From Vreelandella stevensii S18214 (GTDB taxonomy: Bacteria; Pseudomonadota; Gammaproteobacteria; Pseudomonadales; Halomonadaceae), in assembly GCF_000275725.1 (NCBI RefSeq), contig NZ_AJTS01000049.1, forward strand, positions 62,001 to 126,000: a stretch of 64,000 nucleotides of DNA, written 5' to 3'. The position numbers and the translations under genes are program-made. The notes under the pieces are model-generated. The model did no database searches. It had not been told where the DNA came from and saw only the letters and a list, made by a program, of their open reading frames with translations. Below, piece after piece: positions 63,919 through 64,000 of the stretch. Each line of letters starts with the position of its first letter. The stretch's first letter is position 1.

Positions 63919-64000
63919 GCCTACGGCGCGGGCGCCACGTTTGCTGCGTTACCCACGGCGTCTCAAGCTGCTGGCCATCGTCACGGTGCTGCTGTTCGCG
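63905..64000 (+). CDS. Membrane protein N-terminus (cut by window end)
   Basis: 32 residues visible from ATG 63905: a basic stretch (PRLLRYPRRLKLLA) followed by the start of a hydrophobic segment (IVTVLLFA). This looks like the first membrane anchor of a sensor or signalling protein, such as a histidine kinase or diguanylate cyclase, but the rest is outside the window, so I do not assign it. It is translationally coupled to the upstream gene. Confidence 0.6.
   Translation, partial: MSASEPTARAPRLLRYPRRLKLLAIVTVLLFA

Noticed and set aside
1-64000. CRISPR array, insertion sequence or prophage
   Set aside because: No regularly spaced repeats, transposase-like protein, terminal repeats or phage structural genes were found in the reading.

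Overview
The window looks like a chromosome segment of a moderately GC-rich, aerobic to microaerobic gammaproteobacterium, most likely Halomonadaceae (Halomonas/Vreelandella-like). Supporting this are a CrbSR/acs/symporter acetate module, a phasin, a cbb3 oxidase with an Anr-type regulator, and two TRAP transporters, one ending in a TeaD-like universal stress protein. This assignment rests on gene content only. I see no insertion sequences, prophage, CRISPR array or plasmid backbone; it reads as ordinary metabolic chromosome.

Layout. (1) 1-8972: acetate use. The 3' part of acs, a LuxR-type response regulator (CrbR-like), a 1313-residue symporter/histidine kinase hybrid (CrbS-like), a small membrane protein, and a sodium/solute symporter with its DUF4212 small subunit. 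(2) 9590-12066: a cNMP/CBS/DUF294 nucleotidyltransferase-like protein and an overlapping exonuclease-like partner that has lost its catalytic acids. (3) 12182-24182: ttcA, then on the minus strand the anaerobic regulator (fnr/anr), hemN, a TauE/SafE-like protein, ccoS-I-H-G and ccoP-Q-O-N, with FNR-type boxes before hemN and ccoN. (4) 24360-25767: an alpha/beta hydrolase and a cluster of five tRNAs (Val, Asp, Asp, Val, Asp) with promoter and terminator. (5) 25935-33607: glycolate oxidation (glcDEFG, divergent glcC), a gamma-carbonic anhydrase and a glycolate/lactate permease, tied together by a TGGTCTKACC operator. (6) 33982-35989: two glutathione transferases and a phasin.

(7) 36052-49796: purine ring catabolism. 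uraD, uraH, membrane urate oxidase puuD, a GntR/FCD regulator, two NCS1 permeases, an allantoin-racemase-like protein, puuE, an RpiR-family regulator, a polar-amino-acid-type ABC importer, allE and allA. Urate can be taken to allantoate, and ureidoglycine to glyoxylate plus urea. The step between (allantoate amidohydrolase) and xanthine dehydrogenase are not in the window. Glyoxylate made here meets the product of GlcDEF. Three recurring palindromic motifs in the intergenic regions suggest at least two regulators acting on the same promoters. (8) 49895-54456: pyruvate kinase followed 4 bases later by modABC and a Tat-exported DUF192 protein. (9) 54653-62103: a DctPQM TRAP system and a TAXI TRAP system with a fused permease and a UspA protein. 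(10) 62393-64000: a DUF2189 membrane protein, a periplasmic SUOX-fold-like protein without cysteine in its mature part, and the start of a membrane protein cut by the window edge.

All assignments are from reading the sequence and knowledge of the families; no database search was run. Start codons were moved from the longest open frame where a ribosome binding site or family length favoured another site.
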